In this document: in pieces, positions 55,737 to 63,246 of the stretch
Numbering within the stretch: the first letter of the stretch is position 1
Layout of the letters: each line of letters opens with the position of its first letter
From: JAHECE01 sp963780675
GTDB lineage: Bacteria > Actinomycetota > Actinomycetes > Actinomycetales > JAHECE01
Length of the DNA: 64,000 nt
Assembly: GCA_963780675.1 (NCBI GenBank)
Contig: CAWACR010000003.1
Coordinates: 124,001 to 188,000, forward strand
Direction: 5' to 3'
Translations under genes and position numbers: made by a program
The notes under the pieces: model-generated
Seen by the model: the letters and a program-made list of their open reading frames with translations, nothing else
What the model was told of the DNA's origin: nothing
Databases searched by the model: none

Positions 55737-55757
55737 GCGATACTTGCCCGCGATACT
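55737..55757. promoter_or_regulatory. Direct repeat GCGATACT, two copies, in the fdxA upstream region
   Basis: GCGATACT at 55737-55744 and 55750-55757 start 13 bases apart. They lie between divergent genes, about 130 bases before fdxA. They could include a -10 box (GATACT) or regulator half-sites. Confidence 0.35.
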
Positions 55758-55884
55758 AGGCGTCGTCCCGCCCCCGCGCGGACCGCGACCGTCGGGGCAG
55801 ATCACGAGCCCCGGGGGTTCGAGGTCCGCCCGCAGGTACGCGGACTGCGGGCGGAGGCTGCGCCAGGAGCGAAAGGAACCCATC

Positions 55885-56202
55885 GTGACGTACGTCATCG
55901 CCCAGCCGTGTGTGGATGTCAAGGACAAGGCGTGCATCGAGGAGTGCCCGGTCGACTGCATCTACGAAGGCCAGAGGTCCCTCTACATCCATCCCGACGA
56001 GTGCGTCGACTGCGGGGCGTGCGAGCCGGTCTGCCCCGTCGAGGCGATCTACTACGAGGACGACGTGCCGGAGGAGTGGTCGGAGTACTACAAGGCGAAC
56101 GTCGAGTTCTTCGACGACCTCGGCTCGCCCGGCGGCGCCGCCAAGCTTGGCCTGATCCCCAAGGACCACCCGATCGTCGCCGCGCTCCCGCCCCAGGCGT
56201 GA
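55885..56202 (+). CDS. fdxA: 7Fe ferredoxin
   Basis: 105 residues, the usual length for the actinobacterial FdxA/FdxC. Cysteines in QPCVDVKDKACIEECPVDC and DECVDCGACEPVCPVEAIYY give the [3Fe-4S] and [4Fe-4S] sites. The C-terminal extension EWSEYYKANVEFFDDLGSPG is typical. It carries electrons in the cytoplasm. GAAAGGA lies 7 bases before the GTG at 55885. dapC follows 32 bases later. Confidence 0.96.
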   Translation: MTYVIAQPCVDVKDKACIEECPVDCIYEGQRSLYIHPDECVDCGACEPVCPVEAIYYEDDVPEEWSEYYKANVEFFDDLGSPGGAAKLGLIPKDHPIVAALPPQA

Positions 56203-56234
56203 GCAGCCCGCGCGCCTGACCCGACGCCGCCACG

Positions 56235-57353
56235 GTGCACATCGACGCCCTGCCCGACTTCCCGTGGGACACCCTCGCCGGCCCCGCCGCACGGGCTCGG
56301 GCCCACCCGGACGGGATCGTCGACCTGTCGGTCGGCACGCCGGTCGACCCGAGTCCTGCCGTCGTGCGCGCGGCGCTCGCGGCGGCGTCGGACGCTCCCG
56401 GGTACCCGACGACGCACGGCACGCCCGCGCTGCGTGAGGCCGTGGCCGAGTGGTTCGCCCGACGGCGCGGCGTCCCGGGCCTCGACCCGGCGGCGGTCCT
56501 CCCGACGGTCGGATCCAAGGAGATGGTCGCCCTCCTGCCGGGCCTCCTGGGCCTCGGGCCGGGCGCCGTCGTCGTCCACCCCCGGATCGCCTACCCCACG
56601 TACGACGTCGGGGCCCGCCTCGCGGGGGCGACGCCGGTGCCCGCGGACGCGACGAGCGCCGTCGGGCCCGGGCGGGTGGACCTCGTCTGGCTCAACTCGC
56701 CGTCGAACCCGACGGGGGCGGTCCTCGGCGTGGAGCACCTCGCCAAGGTGGTCGCGTGGGCCCGGGCGCGGGGCGCGGTCGTCGCCAGCGACGAGTGCTA
56801 CGCGGAGCTCGGGTGGGGGCCGGAGGGCGTTCCGAGCATCCTCGACCCGCGGGTGTGCGGCGGTTCGCACGAGGGCCTGCTGGCGTTGTACTCCCTCTGC
56901 AAGCAGTCCAACCTGGCCGGCTACCGCGCGGCGTTCGTGGCGGGTGATCCCCGGCTCGTGGCGCGGTTGCTCGAGGTGCGCAAGCACGCCGGACTGATCA
57001 TGCCGATGCCGGTCCAGGCGGCGATGACCGTCGCGCTCGCGGACGACGCGCACGTCGCCGAGCAGCGCGAGCGGTATCGCCGCCGCCGGGAGGCCCTCCT
57101 GGCCGCGGCGACGGCGGCCGGCCTGCACCACGACGGGGGCGACGCGGGCCTGTACCTCTGGCTCCGGGCCGAGGGGCGCGAGGCGTCCGCAGCCACCCTC
57201 GTGGACGCACTCGCGGGCCGCGGGATCCTCGTCGCCCCTGGCACGTTCTACGGGGCGGCGGGCGCGGACCACGTGCGCATGGCCCTCACGGCCACCGACG
57301 AACGCGTCGCGGCCGCCGTCGAACGCCTCGCGGACTCACCGCTCTTGGCGTAG
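56235..57353 (+). CDS. dapC: Succinyldiaminopimelate transaminase DapC
   Basis: 372 residues, class I/II aminotransferase, PLP-dependent. GIVDLSVGTPVDPSPAVVR, then TVGSKEMVALLPGLLGL, WLNSPSNPTGAVLG, VVASDECYAELGWG and LYSLCKQSNLAGYR with the PLP lysine are the known DapC motifs. It works in the succinylase branch to meso-diaminopimelate and lysine, together with dapD at 61192. The GTG at 56235 is chosen from the match of the N-terminus to the family. It has no strong ribosome site, and it follows fdxA in probable operon. Confidence 0.93.
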   Translation: MHIDALPDFPWDTLAGPAARARAHPDGIVDLSVGTPVDPSPAVVRAALAAASDAPGYPTTHGTPALREAVAEWFARRRGVPGLDPAAVLPTVGSKEMVALLPGLLGLGPGAVVVHPRIAYPTYDVGARLAGATPVPADATSAVGPGRVDLVWLNSPSNPTGAVLGVEHLAKVVAWARARGAVVASDECYAELGWGPEGVPSILDPRVCGGSHEGLLALYSLCKQSNLAGYRAAFVAGDPRLVARLLEVRKHAGLIMPMPVQAAMTVALADDAHVAEQRERYRRRREALLAAATAAGLHHDGGDAGLYLWLRAEGREASAATLVDALAGRGILVAPGTFYGAAGADHVRMALTATDERVAAAVERLADSPLLA

Positions 57354-57473
57354 CGTTGACCTCGCCAGCGCTCTGGTTTTGCCGTTCCTTTGTCGAGTGG
57401 ACGGGCCGGTCGGACCGGCGCGGGCGTCCGCGGTTCGGCCCGCCCAGCGGGCGGTGCGTCCCGCGGGTCCGGA

Positions 57474-57490
57474 GACGTTTGGGAAACGTC
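57474..57490. promoter_or_regulatory. GACGTTT-GGG-AAACGTC palindrome upstream of gltA
   Basis: A perfect 7-base-arm inverted repeat at 57474-57490 with a 3-base centre. It overlaps the place of a -35 box for the TACCGT -10-like box at 57503-57508. This suits repression of citrate synthase by a dimeric regulator, not identified here. Confidence 0.6.
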
Positions 57491-57502
57491 CGCGGCGCCC
57501 GG

Positions 57503-57508
57503 TACCGT
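57503..57508 (+). promoter_or_regulatory. Probable -10 box of gltA
   Basis: TACCGT fits TANNNT and lies 102 bases before the ATG at 57611, so a leader of about 95 bases is expected. Confidence 0.45.
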
Positions 57509-57610
57509 GACAGGCAGTAGGGCGAGGCCCGCGGCCGGGCCCCATGGTGCGGCGAGCCGCCGGACGGCTGTGCCGCACTTGCTGACGTACCACACATCCT
57601 GGAGGGCATC

Positions 57611-58909
57611 ATGTCCGACCCCGCTCTGACCCCCGCCGTCTTCGAGGTCGACGGGAAGCGCCTCGAGTTCGCCCGCGTGCCGGCCACCCTCGGCAACAAC
57701 GGTGTCGCGATCCAGAACCTCCTGGCCGAGACCGGACAGGTCACTCTGGACCCGGGCTTCATGAACACCGCCCAGTGCGTCTCGTCGATCACGTACATCG
57801 ACGGCGACGCCGGCATCCTGCGCTACCGCGGTTACCCGATCGAGCAGCTCGCCCAGAACTCGAGCTACCTCGAGGTCGCCTACCTCCTGATCCGCGGTGA
57901 GCTTCCGACCGCCGATCAGCTCGCATCCTTCGAGCGCCGCATCAACCGCCACACGCTCCTGCACGAGGACTTCAAGGCGTTCTTCACCGCCTTTCCGCGC
58001 GACGGACACCCGATGGCCGTCCTGCAGTCGAGCGTCTCCGCGCTCAGCACGTTCTACCCCCACACGGTGGACGCGACGGACCCGGACCAGCTCGAGCTCG
58101 CCACCGTGCTGCTGATGTCCAAGATCCCGACGATGGTCGCCTACATCGCCAAGCGTGGGTCCGGCCTGCCGCTTCTCTACCCGAACAGCCGGTACACCTT
58201 CATCGAGGACTTCCTGCGGATGACGTTCGGCATCCCGTACGAGGTGCACGAGATCGACCCCGACGTCGTCGCCGCCCTCGAGATGCTGCTCATCCTCCAC
58301 ATGGACCACGAGCAGAACTGCTCGACGTCCGTGGTCCGGGTGACCGGCTCGAGCCACGCCGACATCTACGCCTCCGTCTCCGCCGGCATCGGCGCCCTGT
58401 CGGGTCCGTTGCACGGTGGCGCCAACGAGGCGGTCCTCACCATGCTGCAGGAGATCCGGCGCTCGGGCGTCAGCGTCTCCGACTACGTGCAGAAGGTGAA
58501 GAACAAGGAGTCCGGTGTGCGGCTCATGGGCTTCGGGCACCGCGTGTACAAGAACTACGACCCGCGGGCGGCCATCGTGAAGGCGACGGCGGACAAGATC
58601 CTCTCGAAGCTGGGCGCCCGGGACGAGCTGCTCGACATCGCGCTGGAGCTCGAGGACATCGCCCTGTCGGACGACTACTTCATCGAGCGCAAGCTCTACC
58701 CGAACGTCGACTTCTACACCGGCCTCATCTACAAGGCCATGGGCTTCCCCACCCGGATGTTCACACCGCTCTTCGCCCTCGGCCGTCTGCCCGGGTGGAT
58801 CGCGCAGTACCGCGAGATGAACTCCGACCCGGCGTTCAAGATCGGCCGTCCGCGTCAGGTCTACGTCGGCTACACCCAGCGCGACTACACCCCGATCGCC
58901 GAGCGCTGA
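57611..58909 (+). CDS. gltA: Citrate synthase
   Basis: 432 residues, the hexameric type I length. It condenses oxaloacetate and acetyl-CoA to citrate. Active-site regions are HLHM-type ILHMDHEQNCSTSVVR with catalytic His, LHGGANEAVLTML with the second His, and GFGHRVYKNYDPRA with the third region and Arg. The last 20 residues are basic with RPRQVYVGYTQRDY. CTGGAGGGCATC precedes the ATG. A 37-base hairpin ends this unit. Confidence 0.96.
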   Translation: MSDPALTPAVFEVDGKRLEFARVPATLGNNGVAIQNLLAETGQVTLDPGFMNTAQCVSSITYIDGDAGILRYRGYPIEQLAQNSSYLEVAYLLIRGELPTADQLASFERRINRHTLLHEDFKAFFTAFPRDGHPMAVLQSSVSALSTFYPHTVDATDPDQLELATVLLMSKIPTMVAYIAKRGSGLPLLYPNSRYTFIEDFLRMTFGIPYEVHEIDPDVVAALEMLLILHMDHEQNCSTSVVRVTGSSHADIYASVSAGIGALSGPLHGGANEAVLTMLQEIRRSGVSVSDYVQKVKNKESGVRLMGFGHRVYKNYDPRAAIVKATADKILSKLGARDELLDIALELEDIALSDDYFIERKLYPNVDFYTGLIYKAMGFPTRMFTPLFALGRLPGWIAQYREMNSDPAFKIGRPRQVYVGYTQRDYTPIAER

Positions 58910-58963
58910 GGGCCTGCCTCCCTGACCTGCATCGTCCGGACCTCCCTCGTCCGGACCTCTGAC

Positions 58964-59041
58964 GGTCGCGAGGGCGGGTCGGTGCGCGGAGGGCGGGTGC
59001 CTACGCACCCGCCCTCCGCGCACAGACCCGCCCTCGCGACC
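58964..59041. terminator. Large palindromic hairpin between gltA and the AbiEi-like gene (repeat element copy 1)
   Basis: The arms 58964-59000 and 59005-59041 are 37 bases long with one mismatch around the loop CTAC. It serves as a likely bidirectional terminator for two convergent genes. The core GAGGGCGGGT recurs twice per arm, and a related element lies at 60097-60166. Confidence 0.8.
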
Positions 59042-59054
59042 TGGGTCCTACCCT

Positions 59055-60026
59055 TCATCGGGTCGGCGTTACCCCGGCCCGCCCGAGGACCCGGGCCAGG
59101 ATGTCGGGGCGTCGCGCCTCGTCCCAGATCCACCGGACGACGCCGCGACACACCTGCCGGAGCCAGTCCTCTCGCCGCTTCTCCTCCCACACCGCCTGAG
59201 CGGTCAGACGCGCCGCGCCGACCCCCTGCGCGCCGACCCCCTGTGAGCCGACCACCTGTGCGGTGAGCCCCCGGGCGTATTTCGCTCGGCCGTCGAACTC
59301 GCCGACCAGGCCGAGTTCCTCCCACCAGAAGTCGACGCGACCGATGAAGCAGCCATCGGCGTCGAGCACCTCGTGCTGGAGATCCGGGATCGGGAGCCGC
59401 AGCACGTACATCTGGGCTCTCGAGAGCGACTCCCCGGCCGATTCGGCCCGGCCGTCCGCTCGTTCCACCACGAGGCGTGCCCTCCGTGTTCCCTTCCCGC
59501 GGCCGGCGGCCTCGAGTTCGGCGCGCAAGTCGTCGGCCGTCGCGAGACCCGAATGGAGCACGTGATCCGCCGCCGCGAGCCCGGATGCGAACGAGCGTGT
59601 CCGCGCCAGGTCGATCGCCGTCCGTGCCGGGGTCGTGACCAGCAGTTCCCTCGCCACCACGGCCTCAGGCATCACGCGCACGCCGTGCTTGTGAATCCGC
59701 GTGCTGGACCGCCCACCTCCACCCCGGAGCGCGGTGACCTGGACCTGGTTCGGCAGCGCGCCCAGGAGCGGGATCTCGTGGAAGACGGCGGCGGACTCGT
59801 GCGAGAGAACCGGGCGGGCCCGCATGGCTTCGAGGGTCGCCAGGACGAACGAGCGATGCCGCTGCTCCTGACGGCTCGCCCGCCACTCGGCGGCGTCGGC
59901 ATAGGCACCGGGGCGTACGCGCGTGAGGGTTCCGGACTTGGCGGCTTCCTGCGCGCGCCGCGGGTCTTCACCCGCGGCCACGAGCGTCCGAGTGAGGATC
60001 AGTCGGGGATGTTCGCCGCTGGACAT
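59055..60026 (-). CDS. AbiEi-type antitoxin-like / DUF559-like protein
   Basis: 323 residues. The N-terminal helix-turn-helix region (LTRVRPGAYADAAEWRASRQ) and LVTTPARTAIDLARTRSFAS match the AbiEi-like winged-helix family common in Actinobacteria. The C-terminal part (about 225-323) has GRVDFWWEELGLVGEFDGRA and EKRREDWLRQ, a nuclease-like DUF559 (PD-(D/E)XK) layout. A repeated QGVG segment near 255-265 comes from a 15-base tandem repeat at about 59216-59260. No toxin partner lies next to it, so the antitoxin name is only family-level. The ATG at 60026 was chosen to avoid low-complexity sequence upstream. Confidence 0.75.
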   Translation of the reverse strand: MSSGEHPRLILTRTLVAAGEDPRRAQEAAKSGTLTRVRPGAYADAAEWRASRQEQRHRSFVLATLEAMRARPVLSHESAAVFHEIPLLGALPNQVQVTALRGGGGRSSTRIHKHGVRVMPEAVVARELLVTTPARTAIDLARTRSFASGLAAADHVLHSGLATADDLRAELEAAGRGKGTRRARLVVERADGRAESAGESLSRAQMYVLRLPIPDLQHEVLDADGCFIGRVDFWWEELGLVGEFDGRAKYARGLTAQVVGSQGVGAQGVGAARLTAQAVWEEKRREDWLRQVCRGVVRWIWDEARRPDILARVLGRAGVTPTR

Positions 60027-60096
60027 GCAGGTCAGCCTGCCCGGCGGCGTCGCCGGCCGGTCCCGACGGGGCCTACCCGCTGTGGACGGACCTCCC

Positions 60097-60166
60097 GAGG
60101 GCGGGTCTGTGCGCACTGCGCGAGGGCGGGTCTGTGCGCCGTGGGCGGGTGGATCCGCACCCGCCC
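60097..60166. repeat. Palindromic repeat element copy 2, upstream of the AbiEi-like gene
   Basis: GAGGGCGGGTCTGTGCGC occurs exactly at 60097-60114 and 60122-60139. A hairpin follows (GGGCGGGTG at 60143-60151, CACCCGCCC at 60158-60166). About 47 bases align with the left part of copy 1 at 58964, with only a few differences. The gene at 59055-60026 is thus bracketed by related elements. Confidence 0.75.
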
Positions 60167-60221
60167 GCGCGCGGGTGCGGGGTCGGCAGGGCGGGACTGC
60201 TGGAGAGGGCCGGTCGGCGCG

Positions 60222-61175
60222 CTATTGGATGAGGACCTGCCCGACGCCGAGCGTCGGCTCCTCCGCCGGCGTCGTCGCCCATCCGGCGTCGCGACCGTCG
60301 TCCCTGTTCCACGTCATCCCGTCGGTCGTGACGGTCGAGGCCCCGGTCGCGGCCGCCGTCGCCACCGCCCACTGGGCGACCGCCCAGCCGTGCCGGATCG
60401 CCTCGCCCTCGCCGGAGCCCGGGGCGAGGCTCCCGGCGTCGACGAGGACGGCGCCGTCGTCGGTGGTCGTGACCTGGATGTCGACGAAGTCGCGCGCCAG
60501 GCGCGCGGCGACCGCCTCCGGTGCGCCGGCGCGTTCGACGTCGGTCGCCGCGTTCAGGCGGCAGGTGAGGCTCGCGGGAGAGTAGCCGGTGAGGGCTGAG
60601 GCGAAGGCCCGCGCCATCTCTTCGTGGTCCGCGTAGGCGTCCGGGAAGGCGGACCGCTGGACGCCCTGAGCGGCATCGGTCACCTGGAGGTCCTCGTAGC
60701 CCTCGATGGTCACCAGCACGTCGTAGAACACGTTCGTGGCGTAGACCGGGTCCATGATCTGCTCGACCGTCCCCCAGCCCTGAGAGGGTCGCTGCTGGAA
60801 CAGCCCGAGGGAGTCACGGTCGCCGTAGGCGATGTTGCGGATCTTCGACTCCTGCCGGGCGGTCGCGATCGCGATCGTCGCGGCTCGCGCCGGGAGCCCC
60901 CGGTGGACGGCGATCGCCGCGAGGAGCGCCGCGTTGTCGGCCTGGTCGGGCGCGAGCGAGGCCGCGACGTCGCCGGCGAGGTGGGCGTCGCAGCGCTCGA
61001 TGATCGGCCCGCTCGCGTCGATCACCCCGAGCACGGCGACCACGGCGAACACCCCGCCCCCCAGCACGAGGAGGAAGGCGAGGGCCAGGACGACGACGCG
61101 GCGCCCTCGGCGCCGGCGGTGCGCCCGCCGCACCTCGCGCGTCGAAGGCGGACTCGCCGCCGCTGTCTCGCTCAT
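60222..61175 (-). CDS. Membrane-anchored lytic-transglycosylase-like protein
   Basis: 317 residues. An Arg-rich cytoplasmic N-terminus leads to a membrane helix at about 27-50. The outer domain has ATIAIATARQESKIRN, with a Glu placed like the catalytic one of lysozyme-like enzymes, followed by DSLGLFQQRPSQGWG, the GLFQ motif typical of the SLT/lysozyme superfamily. The C-terminal about 110 residues are of unknown fold (FVDIQVTTTDDGAVLVDAGS). Activity on peptidoglycan is likely but not shown. It begins 16 bases after the dapD stop. Confidence 0.8.
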   Translation of the reverse strand: MSETAAASPPSTREVRRAHRRRRGRRVVVLALAFLLVLGGGVFAVVAVLGVIDASGPIIERCDAHLAGDVAASLAPDQADNAALLAAIAVHRGLPARAATIAIATARQESKIRNIAYGDRDSLGLFQQRPSQGWGTVEQIMDPVYATNVFYDVLVTIEGYEDLQVTDAAQGVQRSAFPDAYADHEEMARAFASALTGYSPASLTCRLNAATDVERAGAPEAVAARLARDFVDIQVTTTDDGAVLVDAGSLAPGSGEGEAIRHGWAVAQWAVATAAATGASTVTTDGMTWNRDDGRDAGWATTPAEEPTLGVGQVLIQ

Positions 61176-61191
61176 CCTCCTCGGTCGCGTC

Positions 61192-62166
61192 TCAGGCGTG
61201 CAGGGCGGCGTTGAGGACGATCCCGTGCCCGGAGCGGGGGAGGGCCTCGACGGCGCCGGTGAGCGAGTTGCGGCGGAACAGGATCGAGTCGGCGCCCGAC
61301 AGCTCGCGCGCCGCCACCACCCGGGGCTCGCCGTGCTCGCCCTTGGCGGGCAGCACGGTGACCTTGGTGCCGGCCGTGAGGTAGAGCCCGGCCTCGACCA
61401 CGCAGTCCGCGCCCAAGGAGATCCCGAGACCCGCGTTGGCGCCGAGCAGGCTGCGCTCGCCGATCCGCACGCGCTCCTTGCCGCCGCCGGAGAGGGTGCC
61501 CATGATCGAGGCACCGCCGCCGATGTCGCTGCCCGCGCCGACGACGACGCCCTGGGAGATCCGGCCTTCCACCATCGACGTGCCGAGGGTGCCGGCGTTG
61601 AAGTTGACGAAGCCCTCGTGCATCACGGTGGTGCCGGGGGCGAGGTGGGCGCCCAGGCGGACCCGGTCGGCGTCGGCGATCCGCACGCCCGTGGGCACGA
61701 CGTAGTCGACCATCCGGGGGAACTTGTCGATGCCGTAGACCGTCACCGGGGCACCTCGGTGGGCAGCGCGCAGGCGCAGGCGGGTGGCCTCGAAGCCCTC
61801 GACGGCGCAGGGCCCGGCCGAGGTCCACACGACGTTGGGGAGGACCCCGAAGATGCCGTCGAGGTTGATGGTGTTCGGGGCGACCAGGCGGTGGGAGAGG
61901 AGGTGCAGGCGCAGGTAGGCGTCCGCGGTGTCGGCGGGGGAGCCGTCGAGGTCGACCTCGGTGCGCACGACGACGGTCCGCACGCCGCGTGCGAGGTCCT
62001 CGCCCTCGAGCACGGCCAGGTCGGCGGGCACCGCGTCCGGGTCGCTGTGATTCGGGCCGTCGCCCAGCGCCGGTGCCGGGTACCAGACGTCGAGCGTGAC
62101 GTCCGGCGTCGGGTGGGCGGCGGACGTGATCGTGGCCAGGCCGAGGCCCCAGGCGGTGCGGGTCAT
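61192..62166 (-). CDS. dapD: 2,3,4,5-tetrahydropyridine-2,6-dicarboxylate N-succinyltransferase
   Basis: 324 residues, the actinobacterial DapD type. It adds succinyl to tetrahydrodipicolinate, the step before dapC. The left-handed beta-helix shows as hexapeptide repeats: LGAHLAPGTTVMHEGFVNFN, GTLGTSMVEGRISQGVVVGA and GERSLLGANAGLGISLGADC. The ATG at 62166 follows no strong ribosome site. The longer frame upstream overlaps the Nudix gene. dapC is 4.9 kb away on the other strand. Confidence 0.95.
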   Translation of the reverse strand: MTRTAWGLGLATITSAAHPTPDVTLDVWYPAPALGDGPNHSDPDAVPADLAVLEGEDLARGVRTVVVRTEVDLDGSPADTADAYLRLHLLSHRLVAPNTINLDGIFGVLPNVVWTSAGPCAVEGFEATRLRLRAAHRGAPVTVYGIDKFPRMVDYVVPTGVRIADADRVRLGAHLAPGTTVMHEGFVNFNAGTLGTSMVEGRISQGVVVGAGSDIGGGASIMGTLSGGGKERVRIGERSLLGANAGLGISLGADCVVEAGLYLTAGTKVTVLPAKGEHGEPRVVAARELSGADSILFRRNSLTGAVEALPRSGHGIVLNAALHA

Positions 62167-62234
62167 GGGGTCAAGGGTACGGAACCCGTCCGAGGAACCG
62201 GTCACCGGAGCTGAGGTTCGCCTCACCCCCGCGG

Positions 62235-63233
62235 TCAGGGGAGGGCGGCGAGGAACGTCGCGGGCCCGACGACGGCGGCCCCCTCCGCCCGTACACGGGC
62301 GGCCAGCTCCCGGTCGGCGGTCACGACGACGGCGTCCGTGTACGCGCCGGGGCGCCCGGACTCCCGCACCCGGGCCACGATCTCGTCGTCGCCGGAGCGT
62401 GGCGCCCGGACGACGGCGAGCGACGGTGCGGGCGTCGGCGTGACGGACCCCTCGAGGTCCGGCCCGACGTCGGCCTCGCGCGCGACGCCCTCCAGCACGA
62501 GGACCACGTCCGGCCACCAGCGGTCGGCCGGCAGCTCCAGCGTCGAGGCAGGCAGGCCCGTCGGGAGCATGGCCGCGAGCCGGGCGTGCAGCCGGGCGCC
62601 CGCCTCCGCACGGTCCCTCCACCAGCCGTCCGGCCTGCTGCCCACCACGTTCGCGCCGTCGACCACGACGACGACGCGACGCGCCAGGAGCGGGGCCTGC
62701 CAGGCCCACGCCTCGGCGAACGCGGGCAGGAGGGCCCGATCGGCGACGTGCCCCGCGCTCACCCACGCGACCTCGAGACTCTCGGCGTCGGTCGCGCGGG
62801 GGGTGAACCGGCGGGTGGCCTCACCGATCACGGTGGTGTAGCTCCAGTCGGGATGCACCAGTGCCGAGGCAGCCCAGATCCGGACGGCGTCGGGAGGCAC
62901 CCCGGCCTCCTCGACCGCCTCGCGCACGGCGCCGTCGGCCGCGCTCTCCCCCGGGGCGAGGGCCCCGCCGGGGATGCCCCACGTGCCGCCGTGGTGGCTC
63001 CACAGGGCGCGGTGCTGGAGCACGACGGCGGGGGGAGCCTGGCCGGAGCGCCCGCCGTCGGCGGTCGAGCCGACGCTTGCGGTCCCGCTCTCGTCGGGAG
63101 CCCCTCCCGCGAAGGCGAGCAGCAGGCCTGCCGCGCCGTAGCGACCCCAGTGCCGGGCGCCGCAGCCGCAGGCGACCCAGCCGTCGCCATCGTGGAGGAG
63201 CGGGCGGGCGTCGGGCGGCGGGGTGAGGCTCAC
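62235..63233 (-). CDS. Nudix hydrolase fused to a NYN/PIN-like domain
   Basis: 332 residues. Residues about 1-180 hold a Nudix domain: a Cys pair in ACGCGARHWGRYG (zinc-ribbon-like), and the Nudix box GALAPGESAADGAVREAVEE-AGV. Residues about 185-332 are a NYN/PIN-like nuclease fold: RRVVVVVDGANVVGSRPDGW, then DAVVVTADRELAARVRAEGA. The conserved acids fit such a domain. A nucleotide clean-up enzyme joined to an RNase-like domain suggests RNA end processing (inference). The GTG at 63233 is 13 bases after the carboxylase gene. Confidence 0.85.
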   Translation of the reverse strand: MSLTPPPDARPLLHDGDGWVACGCGARHWGRYGAAGLLLAFAGGAPDESGTASVGSTADGGRSGQAPPAVVLQHRALWSHHGGTWGIPGGALAPGESAADGAVREAVEEAGVPPDAVRIWAASALVHPDWSYTTVIGEATRRFTPRATDAESLEVAWVSAGHVADRALLPAFAEAWAWQAPLLARRVVVVVDGANVVGSRPDGWWRDRAEAGARLHARLAAMLPTGLPASTLELPADRWWPDVVLVLEGVAREADVGPDLEGSVTPTPAPSLAVVRAPRSGDDEIVARVRESGRPGAYTDAVVVTADRELAARVRAEGAAVVGPATFLAALP

Positions 63234-63246
63234 GGCGTCGCGGCGC

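Noticed and set aside
59055..60026. Complete AbiE toxin-antitoxin pair
   Set aside because: No AbiEii-like nucleotidyltransferase lies next to the gene on either side.
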